Source: JAJOKK01 sp965370555 (GTDB lineage: Bacteria; Bipolaricaulota; Bipolaricaulia; UBA7950; UBA9294). Taken from it: a stretch of 16,825 nt of DNA. Position 1 is the first letter of the stretch, and each line of letters opens with the position of its first letter. The stretch covers positions 1 to 16,825 of the forward strand of contig CBDUVB010000039.1 of the NCBI GenBank assembly GCA_965370555.1, written 5' to 3'. The position numbers and the translations under genes were made by a program. The notes under the pieces were generated by a model. It ran no database searches. It saw only the letters and a program-made list of their open reading frames with translations, and was not told the DNA's origin. This document shows, piece by piece, positions 7,025-13,771 of the stretch.

Positions 7025-7331
7025 CGAGGTCGATTCTTGGCTTCAGTGACTCCGTAAACGGTGATAAGCTGATCAATGTATCAAGGAAGGTGCTCGCGAT
7101 GCTGATGAGCCGGACAAGTAGGCTAGATGTAGAGACACTGGTTGAGCTCACGGGGCATGGCACCCAATACGTGAGTTGATTCTCCGATTTATAGAGACAG
7201 AGACAATCCAGTCTGTCACTGATAGGTGGCGAAATCGTGTGGAGACACACACGTGGAACGAGATGGAGCCCGTTATTCGGAGGTACGTCACAAAGGTACG
7301 CGTCCCCCCGTTCTTCCGGCTCTTGTCCGTC

Positions 7332-8027
7332 CTAGTGATGGGTGACAGCGAGGATGATGCCCAGCAGTCCGGTGAGGACGATGGCTGTCACGGCCCAACC
7401 AATCCAGTCAAGGCCGAGCTTGCCCGGTGGCTGCGTGTACGGACCGGGTAGGTGCAGCAGAACGATGTCTGCCTCGGGTTTCGGGTTCCATCCGCTGTAG
7501 CGACTGATAGAGTGGGCGGTTACGAGACCATCTCCCATGTACAGGGCAACATGTTCGATCCAGCCGTTGCGGTCGGCGTCGTAGGCAACGACATCTCCGG
7601 GCATCATAGCGGAGATAGTGGTAACGTGAGTCGCCCCCTGCCCGATAAGCCAATTCACCAGGCGCTGTGCGCCCGGCTCTCCATAGGTAAGGGTTCTGGA
7701 CGAAACGTCAAGCCCTCCGCCTGGCTCGTTCGGTTCGCTGCCGATACAGCAGGATACGAAGTGAGCGCAATCGAACCCCTCTTCGTCCGTTGGCACAGGT
7801 TTCCCCGCTCCAAGCAGCGTCGGGCCTTCGGTGTCCGCGAAGAAGTAACCATCGCTGCAGACCTTATTCCAGTACTTCTCGGCATACCGGCAAGCGCTCA
7901 GTCGGTCGTAGGCCGATTGTGCGTAAACACAGACAAGCAGCGCCGCAATCAGAGCCAACGACAGGACCACGGCGAGGGAGCGCCGTATCAATCCCTTGCA
8001 GCGAGATCCGGAGGATGTTCTTGTCAC
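7332..8027 (-). CDS. Membrane-anchored Amidase_6-type (NlpC/P60-like) cysteine amidase/peptidase
   Basis: Probable extracytoplasmic cysteine amidase of 231 aa. Residues 15-36 are a hydrophobic signal anchor. YAEKYWNKVCSDGYFF (47-62) matches the Y-A-x-x-Y-W-N start of the Amidase_6 domain. EGFDCAHFVSCCIG (83-96) carries the presumed nucleophile Cys, corresponding to the family's DCTNFVSQ. GDVVAYDADRNG followed by EHVALYMG (144-165) gives the catalytic His, and TAHSISRYSGW follows as in the family. A second hydrophobic helix lies at the C-terminus (about 208-228), which ordinary Amidase_6 proteins lack. The start is GTG at 8027, five bases after a clear GGGAGG. The likely substrate is a peptide or cell-wall amide bond; the exact target is unknown. 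It stands alone, with no partner gene on the same strand. Confidence 0.8.
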   Translation of the reverse strand: MTRTSSGSRCKGLIRRSLAVVLSLALIAALLVCVYAQSAYDRLSACRYAEKYWNKVCSDGYFFADTEGPTLLGAGKPVPTDEEGFDCAHFVSCCIGSEPNEPGGGLDVSSRTLTYGEPGAQRLVNWLIGQGATHVTTISAMMPGDVVAYDADRNGWIEHVALYMGDGLVTAHSISRYSGWNPKPEADIVLLHLPGPYTQPPGKLGLDWIGWAVTAIVLTGLLGIILAVTHH

Positions 8028-8415
8028 GTGTGCCTCCCAAGTAGGTTGGGGAGGAGGGTATCAGATCTGTTCTCGTAGGGCAATCACAGTCCCTGATGTT
8101 CGATTCAGCTTCAGAGTCAGTCTATGCGCCCACCTCCCGCAAGGGCGAACTGGCATGAAGGTAACCGCTCAAGGTGTTGAAATTTGGCGCGCCAAGCGTT
8201 TTGGAGCCTAGGGGACTGAATGTAGAACGCGTTCGTTGGCTGTCTCGTGGTGACGGAAGTCCTCCCTTGCCGGGAGCGTCTGGCGGAAGATCCCTTTAGA
8301 TCTGCTTTTCATTAGCCCTGTGTTCTTCGGGGTCAGGGTCAACCGCAGCCGGGTTTCATCCCATCCGTGGTCCTGATCCTGGGGTGAAGGTCAAGGCGCC
8401 GGCCCCAAACGCGCC
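8028..8415. other. Intergenic region holding the left copy of the direct repeat; no gene seen
   Basis: No convincing open frame. It contains the GGCGCGCC palindrome near 8186-8193, the repeat copy at 8195-8237 directly after it, and a GC-rich stretch before the stop of the 770-aa gene (GGCGC ... GCGCC, about 8395-8413) that could fold weakly but lacks a T-run. A weak promoter-like pair for the amidase gene (TTGCCC, 17 bp, TACCCT on the minus strand) is not convincing. Confidence 0.5.
8195..8237 (+). repeat. Left 43-bp direct repeat bracketing the three-gene cassette
   Basis: AGCGTTTTGGAGCCTAGGGG ... TGTAGAACGCGTTCGTT matches 12916-12958 at 40 of 43 positions, in the same orientation and 4721 bp apart. 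Weaker matching continues to about 8262 (TGGTGAC[A/G]GA in register). The repeat contains the perfect 10-bp palindrome GAACGCGTTC. Confidence 0.85.
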
Positions 8416-10728
8416 TTACTTGCTGCTCCGGGCTGCTCGTGCAATCTCCGCTCGATGCCGCTCGTAGGTTGGGCGGTTTAGATCATTCTGTGGAGCCTCG
8501 GCGATCAGTTGGTCATATTGGCGAACGAGCTTCGAGGCGACTCGAGCCCCGAGGCGTTGCGTGAAGCGCTCGCGCAAGAATCGTCCCCAGAGCAGCGTGT
8601 CCGCCTTCGGCCGAGAAGGCTCCGCATCCTCCTGTCCAGCCAAGGCCCTATCGAGTTCGCTCAGAGCACTCGCCATCGCACTGAAATCCTCGCTGAGGTT
8701 CGTCAGCTCGAAGATCCGCATGAGTGTGTATGCCCGATTGTTCATAATGCGGAGTTTGAGCTTCTCGTCAGCGGCCACCCACTTCCTGGCAGTGTCATAG
8801 CAAGCGAGCCCTTTCCTAAGAGCGGCGACAAGAGCTTTACTCTCCCGAATCCCCTCGTCAGCCTTGAGACACAGCTCGAAGCCCAGTTCATTGTGGTACC
8901 GCGGATCCTCGCGTCGATCTTCCTCCGGCAAGTGCTCTTCTTGCCACTTACGCTTACAGTTGATGGCTCGCCGGCAAGCATAAATGCCTCGCCCGAATTC
9001 TCGATGCTGCCTCGCGATAAGGGCTCTCAGAAACTGGAGCTCATGTACGAGTCCGTCTTTGAGCTGAAGCCCACGCCGGATCTCGTCTTGCGCAAGAGAG
9101 TACTCCCTAACAGTAACTAGGAAGTACGCGATGAGAAGATGGTCCTCGGTACTCAGCCTCACAGGCTCAATCAATCCAAGGAGTGCCCGCAGAGCCCCGA
9201 TGTGGTCGCCATCCCGCAGCTTCGAGGCAATCCTTCTTGCGCACCGCCTCGTCCTCTCATTCCGGAACTGCAAGGTGTACGTCAGGTTCTGAATCTCACC
9301 TTCCAGGACCGTCTTTGCGATCCGCGCGTAGGTACCTTTCTTGAAGAAACCTATCACGATCTTCTTTGCTCCCTTTAGAGAGAAGCCCATGGCTTGGACA
9401 GAGAGCGTCGACATCATCGCAGCCCAGAATGACGGCACGGATTCGAAATGCTCAGACGCTTCCATCGCTAATCGCTGCGACACATCTGCGTCGGCCAGAA
9501 GGTTGTTTAGTGAGGAAAGCATCTTCACGAACCTGTCTTGACGATGCAGATGTGGACGGGCAACTCCCCTAATGAACTTCTTGCTTTGGGATGCCAACGC
9601 AAGCTGCTCTGCTCTTCGGATGCGTTTCGCAAGTTGCTCCTGAAGTACCGCAATTTTCTTCTCGTACATGCCGATCCTCCCGGCGGCTTCGCGTCCTGCC
9701 TCTCTGGCATGGATGTTGTCAATGATGCCCTCGAGTCTTCTGATCTCGCTGATTCTCTGCTTTGATTTACGAAGCATGTGCCTCGTTCGTTCCGCATTTA
9801 ATCCGTGGTGTGCTAGGTAGACGGTCGCCCACTGCGGAGAGATGACGACCGGGAGATCGCTATCAACATCATGGAGGACATCCCCAATGGTGACCTTCCC
9901 CGCAACTTCCAGAACCGTACGAGAGTGAGTAAGAAGGACTACCAGCTTGTTCTCTCGAGACAAGATCCGGTTCAGGACAAACAGAAGCGATAGGGCTTCG
10001 CCATCCATTCTGCTCGCGTAGTACCTATCCGGGTCATCTCTCAGCTGCTGAATCTGGTTAGTCCACGTTGAGCTGCTCTTCCGCGCGATCCTCAACGTAC
10101 GCTTTGTGCTGGGCCACATCTCCACAACGTCTCGGATTCGCTTCTGCTCAATCAGCTCCCGAATGGCTGAGAACCCTTTGGCTGTGTCTCCTGAGAGGAA
10201 ACCCAGCAAAGGGACAAGCGACTCGTAGTTCTCTCCAAGTCCGATCAGCTTCACCATCAGCGACTCCCTAACCTGTCCAGTGGCCTTGTGGAGAGCCAGC
10301 TCTTCACGAATCTCATTCTCTCCGCCAAGCTCGCTGATTATGCGACTCACAGCATGTCTTTCGAACGACATCGAACCCTGGTAGATCTTGTGAATGCCCC
10401 TCGACAACAGCGACATTCGGTCTCTCAGCTCGATCAAGTGAGACGGGAGCATCAGCAATTCCTTCTCAAGGATGGTGCGATCGCCTGCGATGATGTATGA
10501 CAGAGCGATCTGAAGACAGGCTTCGCGAGCGAGATTCTTCCTAAAGTCCCGACTCCACCTCTCGATTCCCGCAGTCAAGGGAAATGCGTATGTGTACAAC
10601 TCTGAGAAGTCGAGTGCTCCGTAGATGGAGAAGCCCTCATCTGAGAGCTTGAGGATCTGATCTATCGTGTCCATGTCAGCCTGGAGTTCCTCAAGCTCCA
10701 GGATGTGAATCGCTGGGGAATCGGTCAT
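8416..10728 (-). CDS. Unknown 770-aa protein: PIN-like N-terminal region, coiled coil, TPR-like C-terminus
   Basis: Third gene of the cassette; no named family recognised. Residues about 30-310 resemble a PIN-like nuclease fold with a long insertion: SIYGALDFSELYTYAFP (34-50) places an Asp after the first strand, MDGEALSLLFVLNRIL (241-256) looks like the second acidic helix, and KLVVLLTHSRTVLEVA (261-276) like the last strand, but with His-Ser where catalytic PIN proteins have Asp. It may thus be partly degenerate. Residues 315-380 are charged and predicted coiled coil. From about 500 to 750 there are paired helices of TPR type (HLLIAYFLVTVREYSLAQDE, YHNELGFELCLKADEGI, LRIMNNRAYTLMRIFEL). The frame could start at TTG 10746 inside the upstream gene, but GGAG five bases before ATG 10728 favours that start. 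The gene is coupled to the 317-aa gene. PIN assignment is inference; TPR-like character is more secure. Confidence 0.8.
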   Translation of the reverse strand: MTDSPAIHILELEELQADMDTIDQILKLSDEGFSIYGALDFSELYTYAFPLTAGIERWSRDFRKNLAREACLQIALSYIIAGDRTILEKELLMLPSHLIELRDRMSLLSRGIHKIYQGSMSFERHAVSRIISELGGENEIREELALHKATGQVRESLMVKLIGLGENYESLVPLLGFLSGDTAKGFSAIRELIEQKRIRDVVEMWPSTKRTLRIARKSSSTWTNQIQQLRDDPDRYYASRMDGEALSLLFVLNRILSRENKLVVLLTHSRTVLEVAGKVTIGDVLHDVDSDLPVVISPQWATVYLAHHGLNAERTRHMLRKSKQRISEIRRLEGIIDNIHAREAGREAAGRIGMYEKKIAVLQEQLAKRIRRAEQLALASQSKKFIRGVARPHLHRQDRFVKMLSSLNNLLADADVSQRLAMEASEHFESVPSFWAAMMSTLSVQAMGFSLKGAKKIVIGFFKKGTYARIAKTVLEGEIQNLTYTLQFRNERTRRCARRIASKLRDGDHIGALRALLGLIEPVRLSTEDHLLIAYFLVTVREYSLAQDEIRRGLQLKDGLVHELQFLRALIARQHREFGRGIYACRRAINCKRKWQEEHLPEEDRREDPRYHNELGFELCLKADEGIRESKALVAALRKGLACYDTARKWVAADEKLKLRIMNNRAYTLMRIFELTNLSEDFSAMASALSELDRALAGQEDAEPSRPKADTLLWGRFLRERFTQRLGARVASKLVRQYDQLIAEAPQNDLNRPTYERHRAEIARAARSSK

Positions 10729-10739
10729 GGTCGCTCCAA

Positions 10740-11693
10740 TCAGCAAGCCGCAGCCGGCTCTGGCACAAGAGCTGCAAGAACCTCACGACGGATGGATCCC
10801 GGATTGTAGTCCTCCAGAGCAGCATCCAGAAGTGCCCCGACCCGAACATCTCTATCCTTCGGCCGAACGGGAGCTAGAAGACGGATGACAGCCGGCTTCT
10901 TCCCAGGTGCACTGACGACCCAGTATCGACCGTTCACGAGGGAGATAGACCACCCGTAGTTTGCCAGTGTTCTCTCCAAGACACGCTGCTGTGATGAGCC
11001 AAGCGAAGGCGCAACCTCCTTGAGGAGACGGTAGATCTCGACATGGGCAAGCCGTCTGAGAACTACTTCCCGTAAGATTGCGCCCAGGTCAAGAACCGTT
11101 GGGGAAGCCGCGGCCGCTTCGAGGACAGGCAGGAAAAACTTCCCGATGTTCGCGATTGACATCTGGGCAAGCAGAGCGTATGCGACAGCGCAGTATCGAA
11201 CATCGTGGAGGTCGTTCCGCAGCACAGGTGTCAGGGTTCTAGGCAGGTGCTGCCCAACGAGCCCTCTCAAGATGTGCAAGTGTAGGTCTATGTTCCCGTA
11301 TGTTGCTCCAATCCGCACGCGAACATCACGGCCTCTTCCTTGCCCACCAACTAGCAATCCCGTCAGCTTCGGCCGTAGCTGCGCAGGGTTAAGGAGGGCG
11401 GCAAGAGAGACAAGATCAACAAAGTAGCTCTCCGGGTCCCTGCCGAGCCTCCAAGCAGCAAGCAGCTTTCCCGATGCTCGTCTCAGACGACGCTCCAATC
11501 CTGTATCGAGAGGCTTCGAAACGAGCTCCCCGATCAACCTGTCGGCCATGCGAAACTCGGTGCATACGCCGGCATTCCCCCGGAACGCCTTGTCGAGCAA
11601 CAGATCCTGGAGCGCATCCTGCAGCGCCGTGCCGCGTAGCTCCTGGAACTCCTCCAGGAGACTTCGTGCCGTGTCTTTGCCGTTCACACACAT
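10740..11693 (-). CDS. Unknown 317-aa helical protein (cassette gene 2)
   Basis: Middle gene of the three-gene operon. I recognise no family. The composition is Leu/Ala/Arg-rich and suggests mostly alpha helices, possibly a HEAT/ARM-like repeat scaffold (for example TPVLRNDLHDVRYCAVAYAL and LDLGAILREVVLRRLAHVE at about 155-220). No membrane helix or catalytic motif is evident. The C-terminal third includes a small beta stretch (GWSISLVNGRYWVVS, about 249-263). The ATG at 11693 overlaps the 3' end of the first gene by 10 bp, indicating translational coupling; the start could be a few codons later because the ribosome-binding site is weak. Its stop lies 11 bp before the preferred start of the 770-aa gene. 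Co-occurrence with its neighbours is the best clue to its role. Confidence 0.75.
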   Translation of the reverse strand: MCVNGKDTARSLLEEFQELRGTALQDALQDLLLDKAFRGNAGVCTEFRMADRLIGELVSKPLDTGLERRLRRASGKLLAAWRLGRDPESYFVDLVSLAALLNPAQLRPKLTGLLVGGQGRGRDVRVRIGATYGNIDLHLHILRGLVGQHLPRTLTPVLRNDLHDVRYCAVAYALLAQMSIANIGKFFLPVLEAAAASPTVLDLGAILREVVLRRLAHVEIYRLLKEVAPSLGSSQQRVLERTLANYGWSISLVNGRYWVVSAPGKKPAVIRLLAPVRPKDRDVRVGALLDAALEDYNPGSIRREVLAALVPEPAAAC

Positions 11694-12646
11694 GCGTTGT
11701 ATTCGGAGCCCAGAAGCCGGTTCAACGCTGCCAAGTCAGTTGTCTGTGTTTTGCCGGTACTCTCACCTATGTAGATCAACGTGCAGCCTCCTCCCAGCCT
11801 TGAGTCCGCCATTGCCTCAGCGACCCCGCAGCTTGGTTCTCTTGCATCGACAGTGCGTCCCCAGCCATCCGAGCTCTTGTGCGGGACGAACTGGTGTGCG
11901 GCACCGGCATCGAAGAAAGTTGCGGTCCGCGGAGTGTACCGATTGCACTCTGATTCGTCATAACCGACCATCACCATCTCGATGTATTGCCAGTCCTCGA
12001 ATCCCCACAACCCCAGAAGGTCTCTCAGTCTTCCGGGCCACGCTGTCCCGCGCCGCTCCGAGCGACGTAGTCTGACCCTAGCTCCTTCGACCGACCGACA
12101 CGTAGAAACGAAGAAGCGGACATCGCCAGTTCCCTTGACAATGTTGCCTCTCAGTCCTCCCTTCTTGGATCGACGCTTCAGATCTCGCCGAAACGAGGCG
12201 TATCCACCCCACTCTATGCCGTACGGCTTGCCCACTGTACAGGCCTCGAGCGCATACCGAAAAGGCACTACCTTGCATAGGTCTGGCGTCCGAGAGCAGT
12301 TCCTTCCTCTTGTGCTTCCCGGCAAAGGACGTGCTTCCTTCAGGAGCCGCCTCAGTGTTCTAACGGTGTCTGTGCGAATCCCGTTTCGAGCCCGGGCCCG
12401 TTCCGTGTCTGCAAGCGAGTTTCCTGAGACGAGAGAAGCCAGGAACTCCAGGCTCCCTTCATTGCTCTCTAGTCTTCCTCTGAAGATGTCCACGCACAAG
12501 CCGTACGCGACGACGAATCCCAGCTCCGTGTTCGAAAGGTGGTCCACGAGACCTCTGACAGTCGCGGCGGCAACAAGACAGCAGGGAAGTTCCTCCATGA
12601 CAGCTTTAACATTCGCCACACCCTGTACGCTTCTCAGCCCGCTCAC
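11684..12646 (-). CDS. Unknown 320-aa protein (cassette gene 1)
   Basis: First gene of the operon; family not recognised. The N-terminal part (to about residue 75) is helical and somewhat hydrophobic but not a clear signal peptide. A basic patch lies at 153-165 (FRRDLKRRSKKGG), followed by a strand-rich region (VRFFVSTCRSVEGARVRL; QYIEMVMVGYDE), WGFEDW (214-219) and a conserved-looking AAHQFVPHKSSDGWGR (249-264). The end contains GESTGKTQT (294-302), which resembles but does not fit a Walker A motif (spacing one residue short). Several Cys residues are scattered without a clear zinc pattern. The GTG start at 12646 has only a short-spaced AGAGG; ATG at 12598 is an alternative. The strong promoter 35-40 bp upstream supports expression from here. 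Confidence 0.7.
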   Translation of the reverse strand: MSGLRSVQGVANVKAVMEELPCCLVAAATVRGLVDHLSNTELGFVVAYGLCVDIFRGRLESNEGSLEFLASLVSGNSLADTERARARNGIRTDTVRTLRRLLKEARPLPGSTRGRNCSRTPDLCKVVPFRYALEACTVGKPYGIEWGGYASFRRDLKRRSKKGGLRGNIVKGTGDVRFFVSTCRSVEGARVRLRRSERRGTAWPGRLRDLLGLWGFEDWQYIEMVMVGYDESECNRYTPRTATFFDAGAAHQFVPHKSSDGWGRTVDAREPSCGVAEAMADSRLGGGCTLIYIGESTGKTQTTDLAALNRLLGSEYNACV

Positions 12647-12687
12647 CAGCCTCTACTCGCCGCAGTCGCACAACCGTGTACATATTC

Positions 12688-12716
12688 ATTCTAGGGATAC
12701 CACGCTCGAAAGTCAA
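12688..12716 (-). promoter_or_regulatory. Strong sigma-70-type promoter of the three-gene cassette
   Basis: On the minus strand TTGACT (12716-12711) and TAGAAT (12693-12688) are spaced by exactly 17 bp, five of six matches to consensus at each element. The expected transcript start is near 12681, about 35 nt before the GTG of the first gene. It lies inside the repeat-bracketed segment, so the cassette carries its own promoter. Confidence 0.7.
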
Positions 12717-13017
12717 ATCCCAAAAGTTACCCAGACACCGTCGAGTGTAGTGACCTTCTCCCGGGGTTCGGTCTGCTTTTGGAGTTGGTCAAGCATTGAC
12801 TGATCTTCACCCCGTGATCCGGACCACGGATAGGCTGAAAACCGGCCGCGCTCTGGGTTCATGAACAGCTCGGCAAGCATGCGCGGATAACGACCCTCAA
12901 GACGAAGACGACAACAGCGTCTTGGAGCCTGGGGGACTGATTGTAGAACGCGTTCGTTCACAATACGATGGTGACAGATGCCTGTTCTCTCGGTTCCACG
13001 AGAATCGCGACTGCCTT
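12717..13017. other. Intergenic region with the right copy of the direct repeat; no gene accepted
   Basis: A minus-strand frame (12713-13060) exists but overlaps the SEC-C gene, crosses the repeat and has no ribosome-binding site. Its downstream part reads acceptably as protein and could be a fragment of an older gene, but I cannot assign it. Confidence 0.45.
12916..12958 (+). repeat. Right 43-bp direct repeat bracketing the three-gene cassette
   Basis: Matches 8195-8237 at 40/43 positions in the same orientation. Its TTGGAGCCTGGGGGACTG core is identical to 6738-6755. It includes the palindrome GAACGCGTTC (12947-12956). Confidence 0.85.
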
Positions 13018-13737
13018 CTATGAGCCGCAGCAGTGCTTGTACTTCTTGCCACTTCCGCATGGGCAGGGATCGTTCCTACCAACCTGGCGTCTCATCAGCT
13101 CAATCATGGCTTGCTGCCCTTCTCTTATAATAGGGAGCGATTCCTCCTCTGGAATGGAAATCGTACCCCGCATGTACGCACGCTCCCCTTTGTTCATGAC
13201 CTCGAACAATGCGTTCTGTGCCGCTATGAGTCGATGGACCGCCGGGTTGTCTGTGAGAGGGTGCCGAACGTTGTTTACCTGCTTACCCTCGTACGAGCGA
13301 CTCGGGTCGGGGAGGAAAAGCCGCGACGATACCCCATCTGGGGCAGGGGAAATATCCCGGAGTGAGCCCGATTCGCCTTTCCAGATTGCGTGGAACTCCG
13401 CCTCGATCAGCACTCCTGGCCATTCCCAGATCGCCCAGCCAAAGATGGGTGTTCCCCCACACGTGGCGACCTTCGCCTTCACGATGTTGAAGCAGTCGTT
13501 CGCCTCTGCATGAGCTTCAGCATCAATCGCTATGGGAAACGGCGTCCCGCCGGGGACCAGGCTTTCACAGAAGCTTTGCACGTGCTTCTTCTCTGGATCC
13601 GGTACTCGGGTTTGCAGTGCGATCTGTGGACTCATGCGGTACCAGCCTCCATACACCGGACGAGCATACGCTCTATCTATGGTGTAAGGGAAATGCGTCT
13701 TGCTGCTCCGTGTCTTCGTGGGCTTGGCTTCACTCAT
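13018..13737 (-). CDS. SEC-C zinc-motif protein
   Basis: Protein of 239 aa ending in a canonical SEC-C metal-binding motif, GRNDPCPCGSGKKYKHCCG (220-238), in which three Cys plus a His/Cys pair bind zinc; the motif is known from the SecA C-terminus and many standalone proteins, where it mediates contacts with SecB, ribosomes or nucleic acids. The N-terminal 200 residues are not recognised; they include AIDAEAHAEANDCFNIVKAKVATCGGTPIFGWAIWEWPG (about 70-107), a strand/helix mix found in SEC-C proteins of unknown role. The start at 13737 has no clear ribosome-binding site; ATG 13635 after GGAGG (spacing 10) is an alternative that would drop 34 residues. It diverges from the nuclease-TPR gene with only 34 bp between start codons, so the two may be co-regulated. 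Confidence 0.8.
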   Translation of the reverse strand: MSEAKPTKTRSSKTHFPYTIDRAYARPVYGGWYRMSPQIALQTRVPDPEKKHVQSFCESLVPGGTPFPIAIDAEAHAEANDCFNIVKAKVATCGGTPIFGWAIWEWPGVLIEAEFHAIWKGESGSLRDISPAPDGVSSRLFLPDPSRSYEGKQVNNVRHPLTDNPAVHRLIAAQNALFEVMNKGERAYMRGTISIPEEESLPIIREGQQAMIELMRRQVGRNDPCPCGSGKKYKHCCGS

Positions 13738-13764
13738 TGAATGCAGGGGCCTAGGGGCTATACT
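13737..13764 (+). promoter_or_regulatory. Promoter of the nuclease-TPR gene (leaderless)
   Basis: TTGAAT (13737-13742) and TATACT (13759-13764) are spaced by 16 bp and followed seven bases later by the ATG at 13772. There is no ribosome-binding site before that ATG, consistent with a leaderless mRNA. The -35 element overlaps the start codon of the divergent SEC-C gene. Confidence 0.6.
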
Positions 13765-13771
13765 CCTCGTA

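Larger units (their letters stand above)
6426..7331. other. Gene-poor decay zone with palindromic repeats
   Basis: I see no intact gene in these 900 bases. Short open frames exist on both strands (for example 6529-6822 plus) but lack ribosome-binding sites, family motifs or normal composition. The area carries a partial dispersed repeat at 6738-6755 and five hairpins at 6849-7024. A short plus-strand frame ending at about 7178 reads like plausible protein (LDVETLVELTGHGTQYV near its end) and could be a gene fragment, but I cannot assign it. Confidence 0.5.

Noticed and set aside
11740..11767. GESTGKT near the C-terminus of the 320-aa protein as a Walker A ATP-binding motif
   Set aside because: The spacing is GxxxGKT, one residue short of GxxxxGK(S/T); it lies at the extreme C-terminus with no Walker B or Rossmann context.
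8195..12958. Direct repeats interpreted as transposon ends
   Set aside because: They are in direct, not inverted, orientation and no transposase, integrase or recombinase gene lies between them, so a classical IS or transposon is not supported.
12713..13060. Minus-strand 115-aa frame as a gene between the cassette and the SEC-C gene
   Set aside because: It overlaps the SEC-C coding end, crosses the direct repeat, has no ribosome-binding site and no recognisable motif.
13700..13771. Upstream extension of the nuclease gene to 13700 giving 991 aa
   Set aside because: The extension covers the promoter and the divergent SEC-C start; ATG 13772 follows the -10 box at the leaderless distance.
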